Positions 1-12,500 of a DNA stretch of 64,000 nucleotides are shown here, piece by piece. This DNA comes from Mesodorylaimus sp. YZB2_4. Its lineage: Eukaryota; Nematoda; Enoplea; Dorylaimida; Dorylaimidae. The notes below the pieces were generated by a model that saw only the letters and a program-made list of their open reading frames with translations, made no database searches and was not told where the DNA came from. The position numbers and the translations under genes are program-made. The stretch covers positions 434,001-498,000 of the forward strand of contig JASANH010000873.1 of assembly GCA_030248295.1 (NCBI GenBank), read 5' to 3'. The stretch's first letter is position 1, and the number at the start of each line of letters is the position of its first letter.

Positions 1-780
1 GATTTGTTCCATCAGGCTGTTACCGATTCGGGCAACGAGTTAGCGACGTCGATGAATTTGAGCATGAATTTGGCCTCGGAACCACCGCCACCGTATTCGG
101 TCAACCCCAGTGGGGGCGCGTGGAGAAAACAGCAGCAACCGCGCAGCGGCGTTTCGGTGTCTTCTTCGCCATTGATGCATCACCAAGCTAGTCCCGTCAA
201 AGCTTCACCTTCGTCATTGGCTCGTGCGAATGGCGGCTACTCACCAGTGGGCGGTGTGGCGGTGAAATCCGAGCCGCCGTCCTATCAGGAACTGTATCCG
301 CCTCCCGCTGCTGCCCCATCCTCGTCGGTCGTGCCACCGTCGAACTGCAATGGTCGATCGAACGGTGGCGGAAATGCAGTGCAATTACATCTTCGAAATA
401 CACTCCTGATCAAGAAAGAAGCCGCTGCCGCTATGGCTCATCCGTGCTCAGCTTCGGCCACCGCTTCGACCCCGAACGCTTCCAGCTACGGCGCAGAAGG
501 CGAATACAATTATTACCCGTCTCAAGGTCATCACCAACCTCAGCTACAGCATCAGCAGGCGCAGCATCAACCTCCTTTCGCACACGGTATGAACATGGTG
601 ACCGGCGGTGCCGCCTACTCGACGCCTCAACAAATCTTACCTAGCGAACTCTCGGACATCCAGTACGACAATATGTTCAAGAACGATATCCAGTGCGATA
701 TCGATCAGGTGATCCGACACGAGCTTAACATAGCTGGCAAACTGGACTTTAGTATCGGCGATCACTTCACAAATATCTGA
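1..780 (+). CDS. foxo: Forkhead box O transcription factor, C-terminal part (5' end outside window)
   Basis: The frame is open from base 1 to a TGA ending at 780, so the window starts inside the last coding exon. The 259 visible residues are low-complexity: Ser/Pro-, Gln/His- and Ala-rich stretches, typical of the disordered half of FOXO proteins. The recognisable piece is the extreme C-terminus, where CDIDQVIRHELNIAGKLDF resembles the acidic-hydrophobic transactivation helix of FOXO proteins (pattern C-D-[VIM]-[DE]-x-[IV]-I-[RK]-x-E-L-x(4)-L-D-F). FOXO factors act in the nucleus downstream of insulin/PI3K/AKT signalling and bind DNA through a forkhead domain, which lies upstream and is not visible here. 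Because the DNA-binding domain is missing from the window, the family call rests on the terminal motif and overall composition only. A different forkhead or another disordered activator is possible but less likely. Confidence 0.68.
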   Translation, partial: DLFHQAVTDSGNELATSMNLSMNLASEPPPPYSVNPSGGAWRKQQQPRSGVSVSSSPLMHHQASPVKASPSSLARANGGYSPVGGVAVKSEPPSYQELYPPPAAAPSSSVVPPSNCNGRSNGGGNAVQLHLRNTLLIKKEAAAAMAHPCSASATASTPNASSYGAEGEYNYYPSQGHHQPQLQHQQAQHQPPFAHGMNMVTGGAAYSTPQQILPSELSDIQYDNMFKNDIQCDIDQVIRHELNIAGKLDFSIGDHFTNI

Positions 781-1907
781 TCGCATCGATGGACGATTGC
801 TCCGCTGGAGCGGCTAGCAAATAATGTTGTAGTTACGGCTGGCTACCTCCAAGTTATATTGGATAGGATTATAGAGGCCCCATCAGGACACGAATACCTT
901 GTGCGTCTAGTTACCAATCTCCATTTCAAGCGTGCACAGATCGATGTCAGGTTGCCCAAAGGATTGTATGGGACTAGCAGGACTCTTATCTTTGTGCAAA
1001 CTTTGTTCTCTTCTTTTTTTTGCAAATATTAGATTTTCTCACTCAGAAAAAAATTTGCATATACAAAACTAAGATGGGTAGTTAAGAGAATATACGAGGA
1101 GTTTTTGGTTTATTGGTTCACGTTTTGGGTAAGTACGGCGAATAGGATGCTGTGAAAAGTGACACGTGTCATGGATTGTGTTGGTGTGTGATTGGTCTTG
1201 TTCGTAGGAGAATTAAGGGGAATTTCTTTTTCGAGGTCACTTAATACGTGTTTTCGCAGGCGCGTGGATTTGGTTTTTAGGAAGGGCATAGTTGGGTACT
1301 CGTAGTTGCAAATGCGGACACGAGGCCACTGTTTGTGTTCGCCGTGTAGGGCATCTTTTAAAATGTATGCATTTCTTGATATGAACATTAATTTTGGACA
1401 AAACAATAGAGGTCTTTTCGTTGGTTTTTTTGATCTCCTCGTGTGAGAAGAGGTTTCTGCCGAAATGTAGCCCTGCGAACATCGAGTAAGGGATGTATAT
1501 GCGTGCACTGCTGTCGAGAATGCAATGGGATCAGATTTTTAAAAGGCTGAGGTGTAGGTTTTGCACAAGCACTAATTTATGACGTGTCTTGATTGTGTGT
1601 AGCCAAGAAGGCGCATCTGTGACTGTCCGCGTACAAATGGTTTATGTACCACTGTATCAAATGGTCCTCTTTTTGGTAGGATGTTTGTCCAAGTGCACAA
1701 GTTTATCTTGGTAGGCGATTGTTCACTGTACATTGTACATAGTCATTTTGTACAGCCAACTATGTTATCAGTGCGAGTGGAATGGTTCTGTGCAAGGAGT
1801 AGCGTTAGAAATATATAAGTTGGAATGAGCCTTGTGTGGATAATGGGGAAGCAGTTGAGCCAAGTACACATGTCAAACAATGCACACAAATACTACGCGC
1901 AAAAGCT
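781..1907. other. Convergent 3' intergenic region between FOXO and DNAJC8
   Basis: This stretch should hold the 3' UTRs of the + strand FOXO gene and the - strand DNAJC8 gene. I see no convincing coding exon. On the minus strand a canonical AATAAA lies at 1109-1114, about 800 bp beyond the DNAJC8 stop; it is a possible but distant poly(A) signal. Confidence 0.5.
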
Positions 1908-4238
1908 TTATCGTGATTCTGGTTTCTGCTTTGGTGGGCGGAATCCGCCCTTCCTGAATTTTCCTTTCTTATCGGCCTTGGTCTGAAAGCATTTCCAACT
2001 CGTAACTCGTTCTTCTCGTGATTCCTTAAAATAAGTCAACTGAAGCGAACAGTTTGATTACAGGCACTAAGCTGCTGGAACCCTCAGCGTGGGGTGCATA
2101 AGGAAATCTGACAGCTGTTGCAAGCAAGTGTAGGATGGGTGCCGTTGGCTTGCCACCAGGAAGGCATACCTGGCTTGCCTCCAAGATGTACTTTACAGAC
2201 CGTCTCTCAGGAGTCAGAAAATGTGTCCCCTGTCTCCCCCCACCCCAAGACGGGAAACACAACGCGTGACCTGCAAAATGCACTCATGCTAACTACCCCA
2301 TCAGTTTATCAAAGTGTCTGCTGGTGAAGCAAGTGACGTACACGAATGACCAAAGCAGGCCGGAGGTGCACGCTACATCGTGGATACACGTTAAATATTT
2401 GCATCTGACCATTTAGTATCGGGTGCATGATCTCTCACAAATATGTGCCGTACCCCGCCCCCAGGACATTTGAATAAAAGGGCTCCACGGGCGAGGAAAC
2501 GGAACTACTCAATGTCTTGGGCACCAGCGTTGCCAGGCGATGCAATTCTTAGCGCAATCTGAGATTTTGGCACTTTGCCTTAGTTCACTTGAAAATTCCG
2601 TTTTCAAATTCCGAAGCGTGTTTTCCATGATCAGCTTACAATTAGTCAAGCTCAACTGCTAAATCGTCTTTTATGTCAGACGGTGGAAACTTTGTTTGTG
2701 AGGTATGGGTTTATCAGAATGTGAAGTTCTCCTTATCCATAAAGGGTATGTCCCGACATTCTTGGATAAGATGTGTCATGAAAGGAGGTTGGACGAGGAA
2801 GCATTAAAAGCTGCTGGTTGAATACTGCTATGGTATTCAAAGGCGCCAACATGGTTTGGCCAATTTGTTCAAGGCCACCATTGCATTTTTAGTAGTTGGG
2901 TTTCAGGGCAATCAGAACCTAGGGCGTTGGCGTGTTGCGGAACAGGTCACGCTGCTGGGCACATATCCAGAAACTCCTTAAGCCACCACCAATGAGAGTC
3001 ATTGCTTACCTCAAAATTCTTTTGGAATTCATCTTCCATACGCTTCTTTTCCGCCGCTTCCTGTTCTTCCTCTCGTTTGCGTTTCCTAAAGCATATTTAC
3101 GATAAAGAACAAAAAGGCACAGCCGATTATTCCTCGTTACCTGTCTTCATTATCTCTTTCTTCCATTTGTTTCCGTTTCCGTTCTTTTTCTGCGAATAAT
3201 TTCATTGTCATAACCCATAACGCTCGCTTGTACTGAAGTAAAATAGTGCTAAAACTCATGCCACAGTCAACCAAATTGAACTCCATACCTTTTCAGGATC
3301 GTCTTCATCAACAACTGGTGTCTTGCCCGCTTTCTTCAACTGTTTCCGTTTTTCTTGAACCTAGAAAGATGCTCTTCGGACGGTTTCTGATTCGTCTCCA
3401 CGAAACAGTCAATGCAGCTTACAGCCTGTTCAGTGCGAGCTTTCGCTTCTTCGATAACAGCTTTACACTCCCCCACTTTCTCCTCGCTTTCGACCATCTC
3501 CATCGCCTTTTTCAAAACTTAAATGCAACAGAAAAATTCTGGACGGATAAAATATCGAACATTACTTACTGTCAAAAGCTTGCTGCGCCCTCTCCTTGTC
3601 CTTCGGGTTTTTGTCCGGGTGAACCAAAATAGACATCTGAAGTAGAATATAGTATATAATTAGTGAAACGAGCAAAATTGGGAATTCCTACTTTGCGGTA
3701 TTGTTTTTTAATTTCATCGACGGTTGTCTCTGGATCTACTTGAAGTACCTGAAAAGCAGCAGAATCGATTGTATTAAGACTTGTCAAAACTAAGGTAGCC
3801 TAACAAGTAAGCAAAGGGTGTTAATGTAATCTGAGACTCTGATTGACAAGTCAACACATGTGAATCCTGAACAGCATTTGGAGTCACCATAGGAACGTAG
3901 AGCGGACGGTAGATTTATCTCATTAAAACCCGTTATTATCTTACGAAGCAAAGCAGGTCGATATAAACTAGCTGCATGCATATGTGGGCCTACTGTACAT
4001 GACGTTACCTCAAAGGGATTCAAATTGAAATAAGACGATCCAGGTCGCAGCAGCCGAGCGATCTGTTGCTCAGACGTAAGTTGCGAATCTCTTTGCTCGA
4101 TGGACTTCACCTAAATTTAAACCAAATTTCGGATTGACGTCTAGCCTATGTACCAAAAAATCCCAGCTCCCATCACAACAGAAAACATCCGTTGTTACCT
4201 ACTTCTGAGTAAAACTTTTCGAACATAGAATCCGCCAT
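1908..4238 (-). CDS. DNAJC8: DnaJ homolog subfamily C member 8 (spliceosome-associated J protein)
   Basis: Reading the minus strand from ATG 4236-4238 gives MADSMFEKFYSE, then exon 4009-4110 encoding VKSIEQRDSQLTSEQ and RPGSSYFNLNPFE, exon 3696-3748 encoding VLQVDPETTVDEIKKQYRK, and an exon starting at 3636 with SILVHPDKNPKDKERAQQAF, which contains the J-domain HPD tripeptide. Later exons encode lysine/glutamate-rich helices. The last exon, 1908-2024, encodes ESREERVTSWK and ends RPPKQKPESR. Order and motifs match DNAJC8 along its whole length (about 240 residues, close to the family's 253). DNAJC8 is a nuclear J-domain protein found with SR kinases and the spliceosome; its J domain stimulates HSP70 ATPase. 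The first intron removed before the final exon is nearly 1 kb, far longer than the others. Exon borders in the middle are approximate. Confidence 0.93.
2025..3008. other. Long last intron of DNAJC8
   Basis: About 980 bp between the penultimate and last DNAJC8 exons (donor just below 3010, acceptor at 2025-2026). One 38-codon open frame on the + strand (2707-2823) has no recognisable domain. I found no terminal inverted repeat by eye. The length compared with neighbouring introns hints at inserted sequence, but nothing confirms it. Confidence 0.45.
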
Positions 4239-5961
4239 GATTTAAGCCCTTTCGGCTGTTCCGCTGAAATAAAGCCGACGATTTAGGAAAGAAGTCAAAA
4301 CACAAAGTTGCACGAGCCAAAAATGATAGGATTCAGATCAGATCAGTTAAGGAATTTTTCGAAAGTGTTCAGCATATTGTCAAATCGACCGTAATCTCTC
4401 GCACAGATGCTACATCAACTCTGTTTAGTGCATTTTGGCGGTAATTCAAAAATTTTAATTATAACGATTGCCTTACTCTATGCTTCAAGAATAGCGCAAA
4501 TTGCACAAGTGCAGTCCTCTGATCCTATAAAAGAAGATAGATGTCTCTCAGTTGAGTGATACAGCTAGAATATACTGCGGATCAAGACTTCTGCTTTTTT
4601 CTGGACCACAGGTCATCTTGCTCTGCTTCGCTGCACTGCGCACAGCCGTCAGGTCAGTTATCACGGATATCAGTAACGCTGAGTTATCCAAAACTTAAAG
4701 GTCTCGCAGCCCCCAACCTTCTCCCCGTCCTACACTGCAAATTACATACACGCAAACCAGCTGACACAACTTAAAATGTAGGTACAGCCAATGAAGGCTC
4801 CAGCTGCTAACGAGATTCAGAAGTTTTGATAACCTTTTTTAGTTTCATTAGTTCAGTCTGGAATTTTCCTCATGTACTTTTGTCTTGGCCGCACAGGAGG
4901 TCACGTGACATATGGTTAAGCATATACGTGCAGTGACTGCCCCTGATTCTGTATTCTGATGCATAGTGAATATGAAGAAATGGAAGGATAAGCATAGAGC
5001 GCAGTTGGGAAGTGCACATGCCATCGGCTGCGTGGTCAGCGATGAAAGTTCTACCTACATATTATGGTTTCAGCAGTAATCTCAGTGGCCATTCGATTCT
5101 CCAGGCAAGTGCCATCGATGGCCTGAATCCGCCAAGCGAAAGGACCTCCTGTTTTGGACTTTGATTCTTCTCCATCCTGCCATTTATCTATGCATATTAT
5201 TTTGCGATGCAGCGGACGATAAGTAGTACACAAGAAGCTAAAATACTGTCAGCCATTCAAAACCATTGAGCATCATTTGTGCGAAAACTATTTCATCTTT
5301 TTCATTAGAAGGCTAATAAATGATAGAGCAAAAAGAAAAAATGCATGGAACAGCGCACTGAACTTCCCACTTTCGTTCGGCTGACGCATTACTGATTCAG
5401 GTCATCCATGTAACTTGCATGGATGGTTGTTGAAACCGCATCCCACTGTTTGTTGACCGATGGCGCCAGAAACTTTCCCAAATTCGTCATAAAACCATCT
5501 CTTTATTTCTACAGACTGACAAGCTCATCTTGTGCATGCCTTCAGCAACAGAAAGAACGCAAACTAGCTCCAGTGCATTGAATTCCGAAGGAGCCAGAGA
5601 TACATCGTCTAGATCATCCAAAATTTATACGATCAAAGCGTTACTTGGGATATTCATTTTTCTTCTGGACAACTAGACCGTTTTCGAAACTGGTCCCGCG
5701 CAAGAACGTGTTGCGTGAAGATCATATTGCAGGCCACACATGAAACCACTGCTATTGATCGGAAGATCCGCAGGACACACTCAAACTATCCATTTAATCG
5801 CACTGCGACTTTCTGACCTATTGCTTTTCATGAAAAAATCTGCGAGCATTCTTGCAAAATTTATATTCGCATCAATACATAGGTGCTTGAATCAAAGACG
5901 ATCCCCCACTTAAAAAAATCCATTACACAAAAAACATTGCTTTAGTCTCAGTTGTCAGTAA
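4239..5961. other. Intergenic region upstream of DNAJC8, with unidentified exon-like frames
   Basis: This region contains the DNAJC8 promoter side and the 3' flank of the next minus-strand gene. Two minus-strand frames look exon-like: 5051-5233, which contains GGPFAWRIQAIDGTC and is followed by a GTAGGT donor-like sequence, and about 5396-5513, preceded by CTGTAG. I cannot join them into a gene or assign a family, so no CDS is called. Confidence 0.4.
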
Positions 5962-8900
5962 TCAAATCGCATTTAAATCATTACATTCACTGGCTATATC
6001 TTTCAATTTTTTCTCCAACTGCGCCAATATTTCGGGTGGCACAACCAAGGCAGGATTTTTCATAACCATAACCAGCTGTTGCAATGTCGATGGCTGTTTG
6101 GTTGCTAAGATAAACAAAATCGATCGGGCATTATGAAAACTCAAAATTAAATTCAATATTGGATTATTCAATTTCGAATTCTTGGCAGTTTGCAACACTT
6201 GATCAATCAGTGCTAGCATGGCTCGTTCAGCCACGGCCTTTTCAGTTGAGCTAGCGCGTTTACTGCTGGACGTCGATTTCTGATCATCTTCGCTAGGAGT
6301 AGGAGTCAACAAAACCGACTGAATTCGAGTTGCTGGTGGATTCGATGCCGCGAGACTGCTACTTCCAACACTGCCAGTCGAAGGACGACGTTCGCGAACA
6401 CATTTCTGCGACGATTCCTCCTCCTTGACCAAATCTTCAAGGCTCCGTTGTGGCGCGTCTTCCATCTCATACTCGATTGTTTCAAACACTGGTTTTTTCC
6501 TAATCTCTTCCGTCGGTCGATCATCATATTCGTAAACCACTCTATCATGAATGCGTTCAACAAAATTGTTCGGTTGCAACACTTGACCAACCAACGCATT
6601 CAAAACGGCCATTTCCACATCATCGGCCAATGGCCTCAATTCGTGCGCCTCTAGCGGTTTCGACAATGGAATACGCCAATCTAACAATAATTTTTGAAGC
6701 CACGTTAAATGATCTAGAGTAAAATTAAACTGATCTTGCACCCTGCGCATAACATAGGGCGACCAAGAACCGTATATTTCGTGCGTAGCGTGAGGGCATC
6801 GCACAGACAAATATGGCGTCAATGGCGGTACCAGACGTTGATAATAATCCAAAGCAAACTGCCGAATTGAATACCACCCACTTTCCAAATTCTTTTCCAC
6901 AAATGGAGGCAATAACTTCTCAAGTTCCGCCATTTGTTTTTCCTTTTCTACTTTCTCAGAATACACGAAATTCGGCCTCTGTGCCGTCGGAATTCTGGTT
7001 GTCGATGTGCATATTTTGGGTGGCAACGGGACCGAACGCCTGTCCACCAGTTCAACTGTGCTAGGATCGAAGGCGAGTCGAGGAGAAGATTCACGCTCGC
7101 GGGTGATCCGTTTCCGCCCCGTATTGACTATTAAACAGATATCAGAATGATAAATGCCAGTTCAGGGTTAGAAAAACCCAAAAAAGGAAAAGCCCTTCCC
7201 AACGACACTCTCGAACACCCAAGCGCTGAATTAGCTTACCCGGCGCAGACAGCGGCTTATGATGCCGAAAAATAAATCGATCGGTATCATTAATAAGGAT
7301 TTTTCGTTTGATAGCGCCTCGGCCCTCCTTGATTTCAATATCTCGAGCGTATCTCGCTATCAAATCCTTCCTCGTCTCTTCGGGCAGCGTTTTCAACGTC
7401 ACCGTTGCGTAATAAGTCTTGTAACGACGTTCCTTGAAGCGGAAATGGTTCAACAAAATTTCTCATTAGAATAACTCAACAACTTAATTATAAACAAATA
7501 TTATTTTCCGAAAATTCAATCGCGATGATCGTAAAAGCGCGAAAAAACCTCGGACCTTTAGCCTTGAACTGTGATAGTGTAAAAAGTGAAATACTTTTCT
7601 AAAATCTCCCCTTATATCATACGTACCATGTATTTCAAACGATGTCTCTCGCAGGCTACGTGATTGAGAATTTGAGATGGCGAGAAACGAGCATCGCAAA
7701 TGACACAGAGATAGCCCGGTTGGTATGCACACCAAGGGTCGGTGTACTCGGCCACAAAATCGAGGCCTAGAGATATAAGAATTAAGAATTGAACTAGAAC
7801 GAACTAAATAACATTTACCAACAACAGGACGCTTGACATTTTGAATTTCGTTATGCACAAATGCTTTTTCATAATCGCCAAATTCTGCCAATTTTGCGGC
7901 AAAAAGAACTAAAATCAGAAAAATCTATTGCTGAGACATACTTGAATGACCATTGGCTATTCACCATTGGTTATTTCCTGATCAGCAGGTAGTTCTCCGT
8001 ACAAGTCCTCTTCGACATCTTCGGCTTTTTCATTCTTTGAATCTTTCTTGTGTTCTAAAAACACAGCAAAATTGAATCAAAAGCGGGGAAAAATAAGAGG
8101 ACTTACCAGACCGCGAATCACTGCCGCTATCAGTCGAATCTCGACGATGCCTGTACTGTCGATGTCGGTACTGACTTCGAGAAGACGAATCGTGACGGTG
8201 AGGACTGCGACTACGGCTTTTTGTTCGACTTCGCATATGCGACCTACTTCCGTCCTTATCTTTTTTTGATGCCAACGCATGTCTATTATTGGACGATTCA
8301 CTCGTCGATTGAGCTAAAAAACAAATCTTTTAAAGTCCTCGAAGTTTTTACCAAAAAGACCAAACCTTTTTTATGATAGCCTTTGACATAAGTTCTACAA
8401 CGTTTTCGCCCGTGTTCTTTCGCCAGTTCGATCGCATACTCTCGAATCAATTCACAGAATCTGGCTGCAGACTCTCTCCGTTCAGCCAAGCAATTGTAAA
8501 CGACAGGATGATAACGCTCCTAAAACAGTGTCGGCATGTACGCATGAGGGTTTCGTCCACACAAATAGAACAGTCTCACAGTAAAATCTTGCACGTACAG
8601 CAGGATCGACCCTTGGGATCACTTACCATAAATAAGCTCTGATGTTGCACATCCTTCAAATGTTGCACTATGGAGTATCGATCCCGTAAAATCACCCGAC
8701 ATAAAATACATTTGAGATTGTCATGAGTCTGATCATCGATTATTTGATCCATGCCTAAAATACAGCCATTTTGCATAGATACAAAAAAGCGCTATTAGTC
8801 CCCACGAATGTAGAGTGTCTGGTCTGGGTTTTCCCTTATCGTTAGGCTTAGGCTTAGGTATAGCTTCGAGCTTCGGCTCAGGCGAATGACAAAGCACAAG

Positions 8901-9283
8901 AAAAGAGTGTCCAAAAAGGCGCATTGTGATGGATTGTTTCTTACCAATAAGCGGTTCCTCGATCTTGCTTAAATGATTTAGCATGGGAGAAGTTTCATCG
9001 ACGTACATATCCGCTTCGTCCAAATCAAATTCATCATCATCCGCTTCTTTGGGCTTCGATTTCTGAAAATCATTGAAGCAGATTACGGGAGAACGAGTTT
9101 TGGATTTTCCATTGCCACAGCCATTCGCCATTCTAATTGTGCTTTTTTACCCAGTTGTTCCCTTTCATTTGTTTTTACCTCTTTTTCTTTCTCCTTTTCC
9201 TTTTCTTTTTGCGTTTCTTCTTTTCCGCCATCCTCGCTTTCTTCAAATGGTCCGTAAATGGCCGACTCTTCTTTATCGCACAT
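5962..9283 (-). CDS. Unrecognised nuclear protein with two zinc-finger-like motifs and an RS-rich linker
   Basis: A multi-exon minus-strand gene. From ATG 9281-9283 it reads MCDKEESAIYGPFEESEDGG, then a Lys/Glu tract, an acidic exon (KSKPKEADDDEFDLDEADMY), a first Cys/His motif (LKCILCRVILRDRYSIVQHL), a basic helical exon (ERYHPVVYNCLAERRESAAR), an Arg/Ser-rich exon with many RS, SR and HR dipeptides (about 8115-8290), a second motif (CVICDARFSPSQILNHVACE), and a long final exon, 5962-7137, of about 390 residues. Splice phases fit at each junction I tested. Two C2H2-like fingers plus an RS region suggest an RNA- or chromatin-associated nuclear protein, but I do not recognise the family. The final exon begins LVDRRSVPLPPK and has a Tyr/Trp-rich segment (GWYSIRQFALDYYQRL) of unknown fold. 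Two genes in tandem cannot be fully excluded. Confidence 0.62.
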
Positions 9284-9575
9284 TCTTGCACTCGATTACC
9301 AGATCACAGGCTACTCTCTTTTTGAGAAATATATCTACAAATTGCAATTCCGCTGAGCAGTAATAATGATCGGCCGAAACGACGGACGACCAACCAAACA
9401 GCTGCTGGGCCGGCCACGTGCGCAAGTATTCCTCAGTGGTTGATTACGCCTATTTCTCACTCACTAAAATCATTTCATTTCATTTCTCCGAAATCAGTAG
9501 GCACATAATCAAAAGTCAGTGCAAACTACATCATAGTATAAAAGTAAACTATTGCACAACATTTACAAAAGCAAG

Positions 9576-12500
9576 TTAATTAAAAAACTTTAGCAACACG
9601 CCTCTCAAACGGGAGGCTTGCTGTAGATCATAATCAAGCTCGGTCCTCTTGTATGTGGCTGGGCACACGACACAAGTGCACTCGATCGACTGACACGGAT
9701 GACAGCCACCGGACGTCATGCATATGCCACATAATCGATGCATGTAATCCCGCCGTCGTTCGAGATGCCGAATTCGACTGAGCACATCAGCCATGCTTCG
9801 TTGGGGATTGGCAGAACACTCGACGCAGAACGTTTCTCGTGTGGTTATGTTCCGACAAACAGCGCATTCGGTCACGGTAAAGAACTGAGAAATTGTCATC
9901 ACGCTATGAACTCCTGTAAATGGATTGGTTGCAGTGCTGGAAACTACAGCACCATTCCCAAACGAGCTTACCATTCCGATTCTCATCGTGCTGCCTCCTC
10001 GGGCCGAACCCGTACAACATTCTGTCACAGCGAGGCATGGCTCGATACCAGTCCAAGGTGTCCACACCAATTATGTTGAATACGCGGTTGAGAGCTGGTC
10101 CGATCTGTTTTGTGATGTAATATTTATAGTTCAGGCGCAACCCCCGTTGAAGAATAAACTCGGACGGCTCTCTGACGCACGATATCAATGTCGAGCCAGG
10201 ATGACCACTGACGATGATGTACGCAACTCGTTCTTTGATTCGTGGCTCTGACCTCCGATCTTTTTGGAGGCGACGTCTGAAAGTGTCGATGCCAGTAACA
10301 TATGCACAGTAGTGTCCCGCTCGTGGGTCTGTTGGCTAGGGTCTGTGTATCGTGCTTGGCGTTCGTTTACCAGCAAGTGTTCGACTCGCGGCTGGGGTAA
10401 ATCCTTTTGTGTCATGGGTTCCCCCTCCCGTTTGTAGCGTTCGTTCGCGATCCCGATAAAAAATGTTCGAGATTGAATGTTGGAGATGTGGGGAGGGATC
10501 GGGAAGGGAGTGTTACAGAAGGGTAAGCTGGAGAAACTTTAGAGGATGATTGAACTGGTAAAGCGGAGGGGGGATTTGCTTGCTAATTTGTGATTTATTC
10601 TAGGTCTTTTTGCTTGCATGATTTTGAATGCAATCATAAATACTGCGCTCTATATTGCTCTATATTTGCTGGCTACTTGCGATTGGGTTTTAGGTTAACA
10701 GAGCGAATTAAAAGTGAAAAAATATCACTCTAAAAATCCCGATCCCGAACGAACGCTACCCGTTTGGTGACGTTATGAAACATTAATACAGCCAATAATC
10801 TACTCGCTTACTTCGTAATGACCAATACTGGCGCTGCCGCATCCGGTTTATAATGCTCACGCCCTCGATATTTTCTAGTGAAGATGAAATCAATGGGCGA
10901 TACCCGACCATGATGAATCCGTTGGAACTGACGTGTGACATACTGACGCACGGTCGATGCTTGCTGCGAAACAAACAGGGTCTCCAAGGACTTTTGGAGG
11001 ATCTAAAGGCAAAGTTCTTCTATCGATACATATTTCAAGACCAATATTGTAGCTTACCTTCGCCACAGCAGGACACACATCACGTCGGACAGTCTCAATG
11101 CCCTTTGCATCAAACACGGGTTCCTTCTGGTCCAACGTTTCGTAGGCATATCCAACATACCGCTTTTTTGTTTGCAATACGCACGGGTAATAAACCTGCA
11201 GAAAAAGTGGGCACCAAGCCATAGCCACATTCCAAAATCACATACTTTCTCGAACTTTAGTTTGACTGGCTTCGGATTACTAACTGTAATTGCATCGACA
11301 ATTTCCTGGCCGATCCGAAATGCATTCTCTTTTGAGCAACCAGGAAGGTGCACGAAAAGGCTGCAAGTGCAAGAATCTTCGTCAGCTGTTACAGCATTAG
11401 CACTAAATCCTACCTGTCCGTGTCTCCGTACACGACACGCGCATTCCACTTTTTCTCATTCCTCACCAACTCGATTGCTCTGATCAACGTCTCTCGTCCC
11501 TTTTGCACAATACTATCAGAAATCTCAGTACACGGCATTCGGCCGCTGTAACTAGCTGCTGTGTATCCATACGTCACATTGGCGATCAATTTCAATCCGA
11601 GCTGACGAGCATCCAAAATTTTCTGAAGGGACTGAAATCAGAACAGCAATCGCAGCCAGTCGTAAGACCAGATCCATATCTCTTACCTTGTCATTCTTGT
11701 ACAACTTCGCACTTTGTTTTACCATGACCCTCGTGTCCAGGATTTCCTCCAGCATCTGCGGCATAATTCCCCGTCGAACACTGCTCTTCACGAAAGCCAC
11801 ACCGGCAGGAGAGATCGTTATATTGTCCAGTAACGAATCGATTAGATCAGTGGTCACCTTCAATGTATGGCAGCCAAAATCGATCATCTCACCCCTGAAA
11901 ACAAGCAAGTTAAAAATGAAAATTGTCGAAACCAAAATCTTACTGTGCATAGCTCCTTATTCTGCCCAAACATGTTGAGAAACAGTAATTATAAGCGATT
12001 ATTATGGACGGATATAGGGACTGGAAATCGAGTACCAAAACTGGATCCGTATAAAACCTCGACTCTGGTTCCATCGTTAAGGAGATGCATTCCGGTGCAG
12101 CCATTCTGAAAATAACCCAATAATCCACAGTTATTTTAGTCATACCAGGCCCATATTCACCCCTCACCTATTCCTCTGTTTGACACTTGGCGACAATGCA
12201 ATATAATTTCGTGTCCTCGCCATTCTCAAAAGCATCGATTCCACTCGAAATTGCGATCCACGACTGAATACTTCAAAAAATTGGATGCCATATAATCGAG
12301 CTAATTCGCTACTTCGATTCAAAAGATCGCAATGATTTATCAAATCAATCTCAGCCACAACTCGGAAAAAATAATATTCGAATACTCGCCAACTAGAACA
12401 CAAAATATTATTCGGCTGTCCAAGACAACAACGACCGCATACATACCGAGTCTTTGAGGAAACAAACCACTGAGTCAGAGTCCTGAAATCGTACGAAGGC

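Noticed and set aside
2707..2823. 38-codon frame MGLSECEVLLIHKGYVPTFL in the DNAJC8 long intron
   Set aside because: Too short, no family resemblance, and on the strand opposite to the host gene; could be chance.
9178..9222. Low-complexity CT-rich tract as a regulatory repeat
   Set aside because: On the minus strand it is the Lys/Glu codon tract of the zinc-finger gene's first exon.
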